From: Hyphomicrobiales bacterium
Lineage (GTDB): Bacteria; Pseudomonadota; Alphaproteobacteria; Rhizobiales; Devosiaceae
Assembly: GCA_027487555.1 (NCBI GenBank)
Contig: JAIYDI010000004.1
Location: 1 to 64,000 of the forward strand
Length of the DNA: 64,000 bases
Reading direction: 5' to 3'
Positions 36,423 to 45,042 of the stretch are shown here, piece by piece (position 1 is the first letter of the stretch; each line of letters opens with the position of its first letter). The notes beneath the pieces were generated by a model. The model did no database searches and had not been told where the DNA came from. It was given only the letters and a program-made list of their open reading frames with translations. Both the position numbers and the translations under genes were made by a program.

Positions 36423-37682
36423 ATGAGTTCCGCCCAGACCGCTCTCATTGTGATCGTGTGCCCGCATTGCGGGACACGCTACCAGGTTCCACCTGAGACA
36501 ATCGGGAAGGGACGCCAGGTGTCTTGCGCGCATTGTGGACGGACCTGGAAAGCCGAGGCACCGAAGCCTCGGCGCGAGCCGCCAAAGCCGGCACCGAAGT
36601 CAGTCTCAAGGCCGGCGCTGAAGGAAGTTCCGAAACCTAAATCGCAGCGAGAAGACAGCGATACCCTCTTCGACGAGACGGACGAGGCCGAGCTCGACGA
36701 AGCCTTTCTGGCGGTCGAATCCGGCGAGCGACCCAAGGCCACACCGCTACCGCAAAAGGCTTCGGAAAAGACACGCGAGGGGGGCCTCAGCGAAGCGATC
36801 AAGCACCTGCTGCCGAAAGCAGACCTGCCTACCGAGGCCATGCGATCGATCGCGCAGATCAAGGCGGCGCTCGCTCCCAAGCTGGAACAAGCCAAGAATG
36901 CCCATGCCGGGACCGATCCCGGTGGCGAACCCGTCGCTTTGCCGGCGGCACACACGGCGCGCGGCAAAGTGCGCCAGCGGCAGCTGCAGTTGACACGCAA
37001 TCTGCCGGGAAGCCGCATGCGCAGGCTGGCGCGGGTCGGTTCGATCTCGGCACTCGCGCTGGTGCTGACAGCAGGCTTCTTCCTTCGCACCGACCTCGTG
37101 CGGGCCTTGCCGGACCTTGCCGGCCTTTATGAGGCAATGGGACTCAAGGTGAACGTGGTCGGGCTGGACTTCTCCGTGGTCGAGACCACGCGGGCAAGCG
37201 GCCCCGCGGGTGACACACTGGAAGTACGTGCGAAGATCCGCCCAGTGGAGCCCTTTGCCGTGTCGGTGCCCCAGATCGTGGTCACCCTGTTCGGGCAAAA
37301 TGGCCAGCAAGTCTATCAATGGGGCGTCAGCCCATCAGTACCCAGTCTCTCGGCTGGCGACACACTGGAATTCTCTGCCGAACTGCCTAATCCTCCAGCC
37401 GATGCGATGAAGGCCGTGCTGAGCTTTTCCGAAGCGCCGACGCCGCCGCCGCAGATGGCAGGTGGGCACGGATCGCAAGACACAGACGGTCATGGCGATG
37501 GAGGGGCGAGTTCCAAACCCGCCGAGGCGCATGCGCCACACTCCACGGGTAACGGCCCAGCTGCATCTCATACGAACACCAACGAAACGGCGCCTGCGGC
37601 GGAGGGACATGCCGCACCGCCCGAGGGACCGGAGGCGATAGCGCCGGCCCATCAGACAGAGGAAAGCTCACATCATGGCTAG
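36423..37682 (+). CDS. MJ0042-type zinc-ribbon membrane protein
   Basis: This 419-residue protein has an N-terminal zinc ribbon (VCPHCGTRYQVPPE and SCAHCGRTWKAE), a Pro/Lys-rich and acidic linker, one transmembrane helix at about 205-225, and a periplasmic DUF3426-like domain. It ends in a long disordered His/Ala/Glu-rich tail. The family is common near ftsEX and cpdR in Rhizobiales; its function is unknown. It overlaps the receiver gene by 8 bp. Confidence 0.85.
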   Translation: MSSAQTALIVIVCPHCGTRYQVPPETIGKGRQVSCAHCGRTWKAEAPKPRREPPKPAPKSVSRPALKEVPKPKSQREDSDTLFDETDEAELDEAFLAVESGERPKATPLPQKASEKTREGGLSEAIKHLLPKADLPTEAMRSIAQIKAALAPKLEQAKNAHAGTDPGGEPVALPAAHTARGKVRQRQLQLTRNLPGSRMRRLARVGSISALALVLTAGFFLRTDLVRALPDLAGLYEAMGLKVNVVGLDFSVVETTRASGPAGDTLEVRAKIRPVEPFAVSVPQIVVTLFGQNGQQVYQWGVSPSVPSLSAGDTLEFSAELPNPPADAMKAVLSFSEAPTPPPQMAGGHGSQDTDGHGDGGASSKPAEAHAPHSTGNGPAASHTNTNETAPAAEGHAAPPEGPEAIAPAHQTEESSHHG

Positions 37683-38085
37683 AATCCTGATTGCCGAAGA
37701 CGACGACGGCGTGCGCAACTTCGTCTGTCGCGCGCTGGCACATGCCGGGCACGAGGTGGTCGAAACCGAGGATGGCGGTCTCGCCTCGGAGCGCATCACG
37801 GAGGACGATGGACGGTTCGACCTGCTGCTGTCTGACATCAAGATGCCAGTGATGGACGGAATTGCTCTCGCGCTCGACGTCGCCGCCCGCTACCCCGACG
37901 TCACCATCATGCTCATGACGGGATTTGCCGACCAGCGCGAGCGCGCCCACGGGCTCGACCAGTTGATCTATGACGTGATTCCAAAGCCGTTCACGCTGGC
38001 CGACCTCATGGGAAAAGTCGAGGACGCCCTCACCGGCAAGCCGGCCGAGATTGTGTCGCTTGCGCGGCAGGCGATGGTGTACTGA
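37675..38085 (+). CDS. cpdR: CpdR-like single-domain response regulator
   Basis: This 136-residue receiver has the acidic pair EDDDG, phospho-acceptor Asp in LLLSDIKMPVMDG, MTGFAD and the KPF lysine motif. FDLLLSDIKMPVMDGIALAL and TIMLMTGFADQR resemble CpdR, which when unphosphorylated delivers substrates such as CtrA regulators to ClpXP. No output domain is present. The C-terminal extension (about 16 residues) is longer than in Caulobacter CpdR. The name is moderately supported by motif and neighbourhood. Confidence 0.75.
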   Translation: MARILIAEDDDGVRNFVCRALAHAGHEVVETEDGGLASERITEDDGRFDLLLSDIKMPVMDGIALALDVAARYPDVTIMLMTGFADQRERAHGLDQLIYDVIPKPFTLADLMGKVEDALTGKPAEIVSLARQAMVY

Positions 38086-38100
38086 CGGGGATGGGACCGA

Positions 38101-39360
38101 TCAGACCCAGTCCGGAACGCTGTCGAGGGCAATCAACTCTGCGATCGACCGTCGCGGACGAACGACGTGCCAGCGGGCGCCATCAACCAGCACTTCGGGG
38201 ATCAGTGGCCGAGAATTATAGGTCGAGGACATGACCGCGCCGTAGGCGCCTGCCGACATGACTGCGAGCAAATCGCCTTCCTTAACCCCTTCGATATCCC
38301 GATCCTGGGCGATGAAATCGCCTGTCTCGCAGACAGGGCCAACAATATCCGCCTTGATGCGCGGCTGGTTGGAATGCACGACCGGCTGTATGTCGTGATG
38401 CGCCTCGTAGAGGGTGGGCCGTATGAGATCGTTCATCGCGGCGTCGACTATGACGAAGGTCTTGGCGCCTTCCTTCACATATTCGACACGAGTGACCATG
38501 ATGCCGGCGTTGCCGACGATCAGGCGACCCGGCTCGAGTACCAGCGACACGCCCAGCGGGCCGATGTGCTTCCTGACAATGGCGGCATAGGCGTCGGGGT
38601 CCGGGGGGGCGACGTCGTCGAGATGGTAGGGAATGCCGAGTCCGCCGCCGACATCGACATGGCGAATGTCGTGACCAGCGGACTTGAGATCACGGACCAG
38701 TTCGGCGAGCAGCGCGAAGGCATTGTCGAACGGTGCCATGTTGGTGATCTGGCTGCCGATATGCATGTCGACGCCGAGCGCCCTGACACCGGGCAGCGCA
38801 GCGATCCGCGCATAGACCTCGCGCGCGCGGACAAAGGGAATGCCGAACTTGTTCTCTGCCTTGCCCGTTGAGATCTTCGCATGGGTACCGGCATCCACAT
38901 CGGGGTTGATGCGCACCGAAACGGGAGCCGTAACACCCATGGAAACGGCTACATCGCTCAGCCGCTCGAGTTCAGGTTCGCTTTCGATGTTGAAGCAATG
39001 GATGCCCAGTTCGAGCGCACGCCGCATTTCGGAAAAGGTCTTGCCGACACCGGAGAACACGATCTTTCGCGCCGGAATTCCCGCTGCAATGGCGCGCTCG
39101 AGCTCGCCTGCCGAGACCACATCCGCCCCGGCGCCCTCGCGGGCCAACAGGGTCAGCACCGCCTGATTTGAGTTGGCCTTCATCGCATAGGCGACAAGGG
39201 TATCGATGCCGGCGAACGCGTCGCGCATGACGCCGATGTGGCGCCGGAGCGTCGCCGCCGAATAGACGTAGAACGGCGTGCCGACGGTGTCGGCCAGGGC
39301 TGTGAGGTCGACTTCCTCTGCAAACAGCCGATCGCCACGATACTGGAAATGATGGACCAC
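38101..39360 (-). CDS. lysA: Diaminopimelate decarboxylase
   Basis: This 419-residue PLP enzyme makes lysine from meso-DAP. The Schiff-base lysine is in YAMKANSNQAV, with HIGSQITNM, VDVGGGLGIPY and the CETGD active-site Cys. The start is GTG at 39360 (VVHHFQYRG). It is convergent with the CpdR-like gene, 15 bp apart. In many Rhizobiales lysA follows argH; here the two are far apart. Confidence 0.95.
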   Translation of the reverse strand: MVHHFQYRGDRLFAEEVDLTALADTVGTPFYVYSAATLRRHIGVMRDAFAGIDTLVAYAMKANSNQAVLTLLAREGAGADVVSAGELERAIAAGIPARKIVFSGVGKTFSEMRRALELGIHCFNIESEPELERLSDVAVSMGVTAPVSVRINPDVDAGTHAKISTGKAENKFGIPFVRAREVYARIAALPGVRALGVDMHIGSQITNMAPFDNAFALLAELVRDLKSAGHDIRHVDVGGGLGIPYHLDDVAPPDPDAYAAIVRKHIGPLGVSLVLEPGRLIVGNAGIMVTRVEYVKEGAKTFVIVDAAMNDLIRPTLYEAHHDIQPVVHSNQPRIKADIVGPVCETGDFIAQDRDIEGVKEGDLLAVMSAGAYGAVMSSTYNSRPLIPEVLVDGARWHVVRPRRSIAELIALDSVPDWV

Positions 39361-39460
39361 CGGACACGCCCCCGAGATTGACCGGGCAAGCTCTAGACAA
39401 TCGGGCTCAGAAACGGAAGACCGGGAGACTGATGCAACCCATCAAAGTCGTCTATGCGCC

Positions 39461-40969
39461 TCAGGCAGCGGCTGCAAGAACAGGGTGGATTTCAGCGAGG
39501 GGGCGGGGCCGAGCCAGGAGAAAGCCCTGCAGGCCCGAAACGCCGGCTCGCTCCAGGAACGCCAGTTGCTCGTCTGTCTCGACGCCCTCCGCGATCACGG
39601 CGACGCCAATGGCCCGACCGATCTTGCAGATGGCGGCAACGATCAGTCCGTCGATGCGGCTATGCGGCAGGTTGGTGACATAGGAGCGATCGATCTTGAT
39701 GCAGTCAAACGGCAGACCGCGCAGGTAGCCCAAGCTGGCAAAGCCGGCGCCGAAATCATCGATGGCGATCCGAACACCCGCCTCGCGCAGAATGCGAATA
39801 TTGGCAAGTTCAACGGCGCCTGACTGCAGTTGCAGCGTCTCGGTGACCTCGATGACGAGACGATTGCCGGCAATGCCGCGTTCCGACAGCGTTGCGGCGA
39901 CGCGCCGCGCGAAATCCGTGCGCCGCATCTGGACGGGAGAGACGTTGACCGACACGGTCGGCGTGCCGAGCCTGTCGAGATCTGCCAGCGCTCGCGCGAG
40001 AACCCAATCCCCCAGCTTGTCGATGAGATTGCTCTGCTCTGCCACAGCGATGAACTCGGCCGGGCCGATACGGCCGCGCACCGGGTGGTTCCAGCGCACC
40101 AGCGCCTCGTAGGACAAGAGCTTGCCGCTGCGGGGGGCGCAGACGGGCTGGTAGTGCAGTTCGAGCTCGTCGAGCAGAATGGCGGCACGAAGATCGCGTT
40201 CGATAAAGCGCTTGTGACGCTCATCAGCCAAGAGCTCGGGATCGAAGGCGACGGCGAGCGCCCTGCCCTGCTTCTTGCCCTTGTACAGTGCGAGATCGGC
40301 GTTGGAGATCAGCTCATCCATGGAGCCAGCATCCTGCGGCCACAGCGCAACGCCCATGGTCGCCGACAAGCGGAGTTCGCGACCATCGACGAGCACGGGC
40401 TGACCCAGGGCGTCCAGCACATGCTCTGCGAGCCGCAGCAGGGCACCGCGATTATCCTGACCAGGCAATGCAATGCCAAACTCGTCGCCACCGAGGCGGC
40501 CGATGACCGCACCCGGCAGAATGGTTGCGATTGTTCGGACCAGATGAACAAGCGCCTGATCGCCGACGCCATGTCCGTTGGCATCGTTTATGATCTTCAG
40601 ATTGTCCATATCGATCTGCAGGTAGGCGACCGGCGCTCCGGAGCGAGCCAGCTCTGCCCGGAGCTTCTTGAGAAACGACGACCGCATCCAAGCGCCGGTG
40701 AGCGCATCGCGCCCGGACAGATCGAGTTCCGACTCCTGCGCGCGGGAGAGGCTCTGCATGTTGAGCCGGACCTGCCCGATACCCCAGAACAGCAGAACGA
40801 TCTGCGCCACAACGGCGACGAGGCCAAAGGTCGCCAACTCCATAGGGTGCGACAGACCATGGCTCAATGCCACAAGGGCAGCGGCGGCACAGAAGCCGAA
40901 AAGCACCACGGCAACGCGCGCGAGCCGAAAGATTGTGGTCAGGCGATCCTGATTGTGGTGGACCGGCAC
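39461..40969 (-). CDS. Membrane GGDEF-EAL cyclic-di-GMP protein
   Basis: This 502-residue protein has two N-terminal transmembrane helices (about 15-65), a GGDEF domain with intact RLGGDEFG and an EAL domain with YEALVRW. The loop-6 motif is IDDFGAGFASLG, one residue off the usual DDFGTGYSS. Both cyclase and phosphodiesterase activity appear possible. There is no distinct sensory domain, and it is monocistronic. Confidence 0.92.
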   Translation of the reverse strand: MPVHHNQDRLTTIFRLARVAVVLFGFCAAAALVALSHGLSHPMELATFGLVAVVAQIVLLFWGIGQVRLNMQSLSRAQESELDLSGRDALTGAWMRSSFLKKLRAELARSGAPVAYLQIDMDNLKIINDANGHGVGDQALVHLVRTIATILPGAVIGRLGGDEFGIALPGQDNRGALLRLAEHVLDALGQPVLVDGRELRLSATMGVALWPQDAGSMDELISNADLALYKGKKQGRALAVAFDPELLADERHKRFIERDLRAAILLDELELHYQPVCAPRSGKLLSYEALVRWNHPVRGRIGPAEFIAVAEQSNLIDKLGDWVLARALADLDRLGTPTVSVNVSPVQMRRTDFARRVAATLSERGIAGNRLVIEVTETLQLQSGAVELANIRILREAGVRIAIDDFGAGFASLGYLRGLPFDCIKIDRSYVTNLPHSRIDGLIVAAICKIGRAIGVAVIAEGVETDEQLAFLERAGVSGLQGFLLARPRPLAEIHPVLAAAA

Positions 40970-41134
40970 GCCTCACTCCCCTGCCGTTGACGAGACGAAA
41001 ACCATATTCTTCTTGAATGGCTTAGGTGAGGCTACCGGCGGTTCACGACAGTTTTCTGACACTGGCGGCACAAAGCGGAAGGACACGGCCACAGGGTTAT
41101 CGAGAGGTTATCGAGCCGTTTGCCGAGGCGCCCG

Positions 41135-42202
41135 TCAGCGACTGGAGAGCGGCTGAAGCGATTGTCCAACCCAAGGCTGCCAGATGTCCTGGCGCGAGGC
41201 CACAAACCGGTCGGCAATCGTCTCGACCGTGGCCCCGGGCTCGCCCAGTTCCAGCAGGAGCTTGTCCATCTCGGCCACCGGCATTCTGGCGCGACCGAAA
41301 TAGGCCGCCACCTGCGGGGCTTCCATATAGACCCATTCGGCCAAGCCGACGACAACCGGATCGGGCGAAAAGCCGGTGGGCTTCAAGCCGGCGCAGGCAC
41401 CCTGCCCGGCACACTTGAACGCATCGGGATCGAAGGCGGGCATGGCAACCGGCTTGAAGACGAATTGCGCCAGGATGGCGTTGGGCTGCCAGTAGTAGAA
41501 GAGAATGGGCTGCTTCCGCCCCACTGCCTCGGCAATGAGCGTGTCCATCTCGAAGCGATTGGCCGGCTCGACGACATCGAAAAGATCGGAGAGGCCGAAT
41601 GCTTTCAGCAGGTTGCGGTTGATAAGCGCGCAGCCCCAATCGAGTGGACAGGAAATGAAGCGCGGCTTCGGGCCCGCGCCAGCCAGTTCTGCGGCATGTG
41701 CCCTCAGACCCTCAATGGTCGCCAGGTCGGGCCAGGTCGTGAGGGCATAGTCCGGAAGAAACCACCCTTCGAGGGGGCTTTCGGAATAGGTGCTGCCGGC
41801 CTGACGGACCTTCTGGTCGGCCAGCGCGGCGTTCCAGATATTGGCAATGCGGGCGACCCAGAGTTCAGGCGCAACAGCAGGCTGCCCGGTGCTGCTCATG
41901 GCGGAGCCGGCGACAGCAAGATCCCCCTCCTGCACGGAGACGTTGCAGCGGAAATTCGCCGTCAGCAAACGGGAGTGGATTTCGGCCAGCAAGGCGGCCG
42001 AGGGCCATGGCATACGCGCGACGCCGATTGGCTTGGTGCCGCAGGGCGGGGGTGGCGCCGGGAGGACCTCGACGCTGCCAGCGTCCGCACCTGCGGCCGC
42101 GACAGGCTCCTTGCCGACCTCAAGAGTCTGAACCGAGGACTGCGCGATCGCAGCGCCCCCAGCCGCGATGGCGAGAGCAAGGATCAGAAGCAGGCGCCGC
42201 AT
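41135..42202 (-). CDS. Glycine-betaine/proline-type ABC substrate-binding protein (OpuAC)
   Basis: This 355-residue secreted protein has a signal peptide (residues 1-20, ends AIA) and an OpuAC-type binding fold. Aromatic-rich ligand segments include YWQPNAILAQFVF and AEWVYMEAPQVAAYF. An internal disulfide is likely in CPLDWGC and in the KCAGQGAC loop. No permease or ATPase gene lies nearby, so it is an orphan component. A short direct repeat (GGTTATCGAG twice) occurs just beyond its stop. Confidence 0.82.
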   Translation of the reverse strand: MRRLLLILALAIAAGGAAIAQSSVQTLEVGKEPVAAAGADAGSVEVLPAPPPPCGTKPIGVARMPWPSAALLAEIHSRLLTANFRCNVSVQEGDLAVAGSAMSSTGQPAVAPELWVARIANIWNAALADQKVRQAGSTYSESPLEGWFLPDYALTTWPDLATIEGLRAHAAELAGAGPKPRFISCPLDWGCALINRNLLKAFGLSDLFDVVEPANRFEMDTLIAEAVGRKQPILFYYWQPNAILAQFVFKPVAMPAFDPDAFKCAGQGACAGLKPTGFSPDPVVVGLAEWVYMEAPQVAAYFGRARMPVAEMDKLLLELGEPGATVETIADRFVASRQDIWQPWVGQSLQPLSSR

Positions 42203-42425
42203 GTCCGTCTCCCCGAAGCGTGAGCAAGGCGTTTCGTTATAGTACGCGGATTGGGCAAGACAACCTCCGGGCGGGTTTTACCAAGCGATCAAAGAGAGAT
42301 GACTCGGGCTTGAGAATATTGCAGTATCCCGCGCCAGAGGGGCACGAGAGGTGCCCCCGGAATTGCGCTCCGCGGCAAAAGACCAAGCAAGGATCACCCG
42401 CGGGGGGCATTGACAGAGGGACATC

Positions 42426-43637
42426 ATGACCAAGAACAAGACATTCTTCGGCCTGGCCGTTGCAACCATGGCGCTGGCCATCGCGGTGCCGGCGCTCGCC
42501 GAAGACGTGAAGGTGGGCATCCTTGGCGACCTGACCGGTCCGATCGAAAGCCTTGCGCCGCCGATCGTGGCAGGGGCGCAGCTCGCCTTTGACGGCGTGA
42601 AGGCACAGGGCGGCATCCTGGGCGGCGGCCAGATCACCGTGGTAACCGGCGACAGCGCCTGCGACCCGTCGGTTGCCGGCCCGGCAGCGGACAAGCTGGT
42701 CAATACCGATCAGGTGACCGCAATCGTCGGTGCGTTCTGCACCGGCGCAACCATCGGGGCGGCGACCACCGCCGGTATCCCGGGCGGCGTGCTGCAGATT
42801 TCTCCGTCCGCATCGGCACCGGTACTGACCACGCTCGACGACAAGGACCTGGTGTTCCGCACCACGCCGTCCGACGCGTTCCAGGGCGTGCAGCTGGGCA
42901 AGCTGCTGCTGGCGAAGGGCATCAAGGACGTGGCGCTGACCTATGTGAACAATGACTACGGCAAGGGCCTTGCCGACGTGTTCACCCAGACCTTCACCGC
43001 CGGTGGCGGTACGGTGAGCGCCAATGTTGCGCATGAAGACGGCAAGGCGGATTACCGCGCCGAACTCGGCCAGCTGTCTTCCGCAGGCTCGCAGAACCTT
43101 GTGATCCTCGCCTACGCGGCAGGTTCGGGCAAGACCATCCTGCAGCAGGCGATCGAAGGCGGTGAGTTCACCACCTATGTGGGCGGCGACGGCATGGTCG
43201 ACGACAAGCTGGTGGAAGGCCTTTCGGCTGACGCCGTGAACGGCAAGATCATCGCCACCCGCGCCGGTGCCTATGCTGGTGCTTCGGCCGACGCTTACAA
43301 GGCGCTCGCGACCGCTGCCGGGCAGGACCCGAACGCGACCTACGCCCCGCAGGCGTATGATGCCGCCTTCCTCGTCGCGCTTGCGATCGAGAAGAACGGT
43401 TCGGCCAAGCGTGAAGGCCTGTCGGCCGCGCTGCGCGACGTCGCCTCGCCTCCGGGCGAGAAGATCCTGCCCGGCGAGTGGCAGAAGGCTGCCGAGCTGA
43501 TCAAGGCCGGCACCGATATCGACTATGAAGGCGCCGGTGGCCCGCTCGACTTCGACGCGGCCGGCGACGTTGCCGGTATCATCGTCGAGCTCGCTGTCGA
43601 AGGCGGTAAGTTCATTGAGAAGGGCCCGGTGCAATAA
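42426..43637 (+). CDS. livJ: Branched-chain amino acid ABC substrate-binding protein
   Basis: This 403-residue periplasmic protein has a signal peptide ending ALA-E (residues 1-25) and a Leu/Ile/Val-binding type-I fold: VKVGILGDLTGPIE, AIVGAFCTGATI, YVNNDYGKGLAD and the hinge YAPQAYDAAFL. It is presumably the binding protein of the liv permease 1.4 kb away, although it lies on the opposite strand and is separated by a toxin-antitoxin pair. A strong terminator follows. Confidence 0.92.
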   Translation: MTKNKTFFGLAVATMALAIAVPALAEDVKVGILGDLTGPIESLAPPIVAGAQLAFDGVKAQGGILGGGQITVVTGDSACDPSVAGPAADKLVNTDQVTAIVGAFCTGATIGAATTAGIPGGVLQISPSASAPVLTTLDDKDLVFRTTPSDAFQGVQLGKLLLAKGIKDVALTYVNNDYGKGLADVFTQTFTAGGGTVSANVAHEDGKADYRAELGQLSSAGSQNLVILAYAAGSGKTILQQAIEGGEFTTYVGGDGMVDDKLVEGLSADAVNGKIIATRAGAYAGASADAYKALATAAGQDPNATYAPQAYDAAFLVALAIEKNGSAKREGLSAALRDVASPPGEKILPGEWQKAAELIKAGTDIDYEGAGGPLDFDAAGDVAGIIVELAVEGGKFIEKGPVQ

Positions 43638-43666
43638 GCATCGGTCTGACGGCTTGAGAATTGCGG

Positions 43667-43699
43667 AGGCCCGGGAGCGATCCCGGGCCTTCGGCTTTT
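43667..43699 (+). terminator. Rho-independent terminator after livJ
   Basis: A 10-bp stem (43667-43676 with 43681-43690) closed by a GCGA tetraloop is followed by TTCGGCTTTT. Its T run reaches the stop of the convergent RES gene, so it may serve both strands. Confidence 0.85.
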
Positions 43700-44343
43700 C
43701 AGAGCCTGCTGACCTCGATGCGGGATGTGGCGGCCGTGACGGTAATGGCCAAGTGCTCGGCCTGAATCACATCATCAATGAGCGACGGGCGATAGGCGCA
43801 AAAGCAGCTTCCGCCCTGGTGACGCAGGCTGGGATAGGCGATACCGGTGGCCCCGGCGGCGCGGCGGGCTTCGCCATAGGCCTGACTCGCTGCCCACGAC
43901 GTGGCAGACAGAAGCTCGCGGCGGGACGGCGGCAAGGTTTCGAAGCTGCCGGCGAGGCGAGCGCGATAGGCGCGAAACGTGCGGCGGCCGGTTGCAAGCC
44001 CACGCGCCACCAGTTCGCGGCGCAGATGATGCCCCACTTCGGCGATGGCGGTGTTGAGCTCGGCGGTGGCGTACCACGCGCCGAGATCGGGTCCGTTGAA
44101 GCGGCCACCGTCGGGCGCGGCGTGAAGAAAGGCCGCGAGGATGATGCTGGAATTGGGCCGGCCGAAGACCCGCTCGGACTGAGGCAGGCGGGCGAGGCGG
44201 TGTGCCACCAGCCTGTCATTGGTCCAGCCGGTCAGTTCCAGCACCGCATCGAGATCTGCCGCCGTCGCCACCGTGTCGAACAGGCCGATGGGCGGATATT
44301 GCGACGGGATCAGCCGATGGGTGGGATAAGGCGCGCTCACCAT
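43699..44343 (-). CDS. RES-domain toxin
   Basis: This 214-residue RES-family protein contains YATAELNTAIAEVGHHLRRE and the C-terminal YPSLRHQGGSCFCAYRP region that frames the NAD-binding pocket. Characterised members degrade NAD+ and halt growth. It starts one base inside the antitoxin stop (TGATG), as in type II RES/Xre modules. The conserved Arg, Tyr and Glu-type residues appear present. Confidence 0.9.
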   Translation of the reverse strand: MVSAPYPTHRLIPSQYPPIGLFDTVATAADLDAVLELTGWTNDRLVAHRLARLPQSERVFGRPNSSIILAAFLHAAPDGGRFNGPDLGAWYATAELNTAIAEVGHHLRRELVARGLATGRRTFRAYRARLAGSFETLPPSRRELLSATSWAASQAYGEARRAAGATGIAYPSLRHQGGSCFCAYRPSLIDDVIQAEHLAITVTAATSRIEVSRL

Positions 44344-44882
44344 CAGGCAAAGACGATATCGGCATCGCCGAGCGGCGGCGCAGCGACATCGGCTGCATTG
44401 GGCGGCATGTAGAGCCCGCCCCGCGCCGCATCAAGAAAGCGCCGAACCAGCAGCAAGCCATCCTGCGTGCCCGAGGTGACGAGCGCGAGGGGCGGCTGGC
44501 CGCCGAAGGCCGGGGCATGGTGCGGGCCCGTGAGCCAGGCCCGCTGCTCGGCCGGGGTTGCGTAAAGCACACCCAGCGCCTGATGAATACCGAAGAGGGC
44601 GGAAAGCCGCAGCAGCACATCGATATCGAGCGTGACGGGCTCGAGCGTGCGCGCGAGCTTCATCCAGTTGTGGAAGGTGGAGCGCGGCGGATAGCCGAGC
44701 ACGAGACGCCGCTGCTCTTCGCTGAGGCTCCACAGATCGGCAATGGCGAGGAAGGTGCGCAAAGCTGGGCCGGACAGACGGCGGCGCGTTTCGGGGGCGC
44801 GCCAGGCGGCATCGAGACCGTTGCCGGCACCGGCCGGTTCGGCGGGAACAATGGGTGCAGACGCTTCTCGTGCAGCCAACAT
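44343..44882 (-). CDS. Xre/MbcA/ParS-type antitoxin
   Basis: This 179-residue antitoxin has an N-terminal helical DNA-binding region (GPALRTFLAIADLWSLSEEQ, GYPPRSTFHNWMK) and a C-terminal MbcA/ParS toxin-binding domain (LLRLSALFGIHQALGVLY, PLALVTSGTQDGLLLVRRFL). It precedes and overlaps the RES toxin. A sigma70 promoter with an inverted-repeat operator lies just upstream, fitting autorepression by the complex. Confidence 0.9.
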   Translation of the reverse strand: MLAAREASAPIVPAEPAGAGNGLDAAWRAPETRRRLSGPALRTFLAIADLWSLSEEQRRLVLGYPPRSTFHNWMKLARTLEPVTLDIDVLLRLSALFGIHQALGVLYATPAEQRAWLTGPHHAPAFGGQPPLALVTSGTQDGLLLVRRFLDAARGGLYMPPNAADVAAPPLGDADIVFA

Positions 44883-44902
44883 GGCGATGTCGCTCCGGGT
44901 TG

Positions 44903-44939
44903 TCCAAATTTAGATATTGATCCGATTTGGAGACGTCAA
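44903..44939 (-). promoter_or_regulatory. RES/Xre promoter and operator
   Basis: On the minus strand TTGACG (44934-44939) and TATCTA (44911-44916) are 17 bp apart. TCCAAAT/ATTTGGA arms (44925-44931 and 44903-44909) with 15 bp between them straddle the -10. A second perfect GTCCA-GATA-TGGAC palindrome at 44947-44960 may be an extra site. Confidence 0.6.
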
Positions 44940-44985
44940 GGGTGAAGTCCAGATATGGACAGGCCGGTTCGGCTGCGGACAACAA

Positions 44986-45017
44986 AAAGCCCGCCGGCTG
45001 CACGGCAGCTGGCGGGC
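44986..45017 (-). terminator. Rho-independent terminator of the liv operon
   Basis: On the minus strand a 13-bp stem with one mismatch (45005-45017 with 44989-45001, loop CGT) is followed by TTTTTGTT. It lies about 26 bp beyond the livM stop. Confidence 0.85.
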
Positions 45018-45042
45018 CTTCTATGGGCAGGTGGTGGGTCGC

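Noticed and set aside
41088-41120. Tandem GGTTATCGAG repeat
   Set aside because: There are only two short copies next to a stop codon, probably chance duplication.
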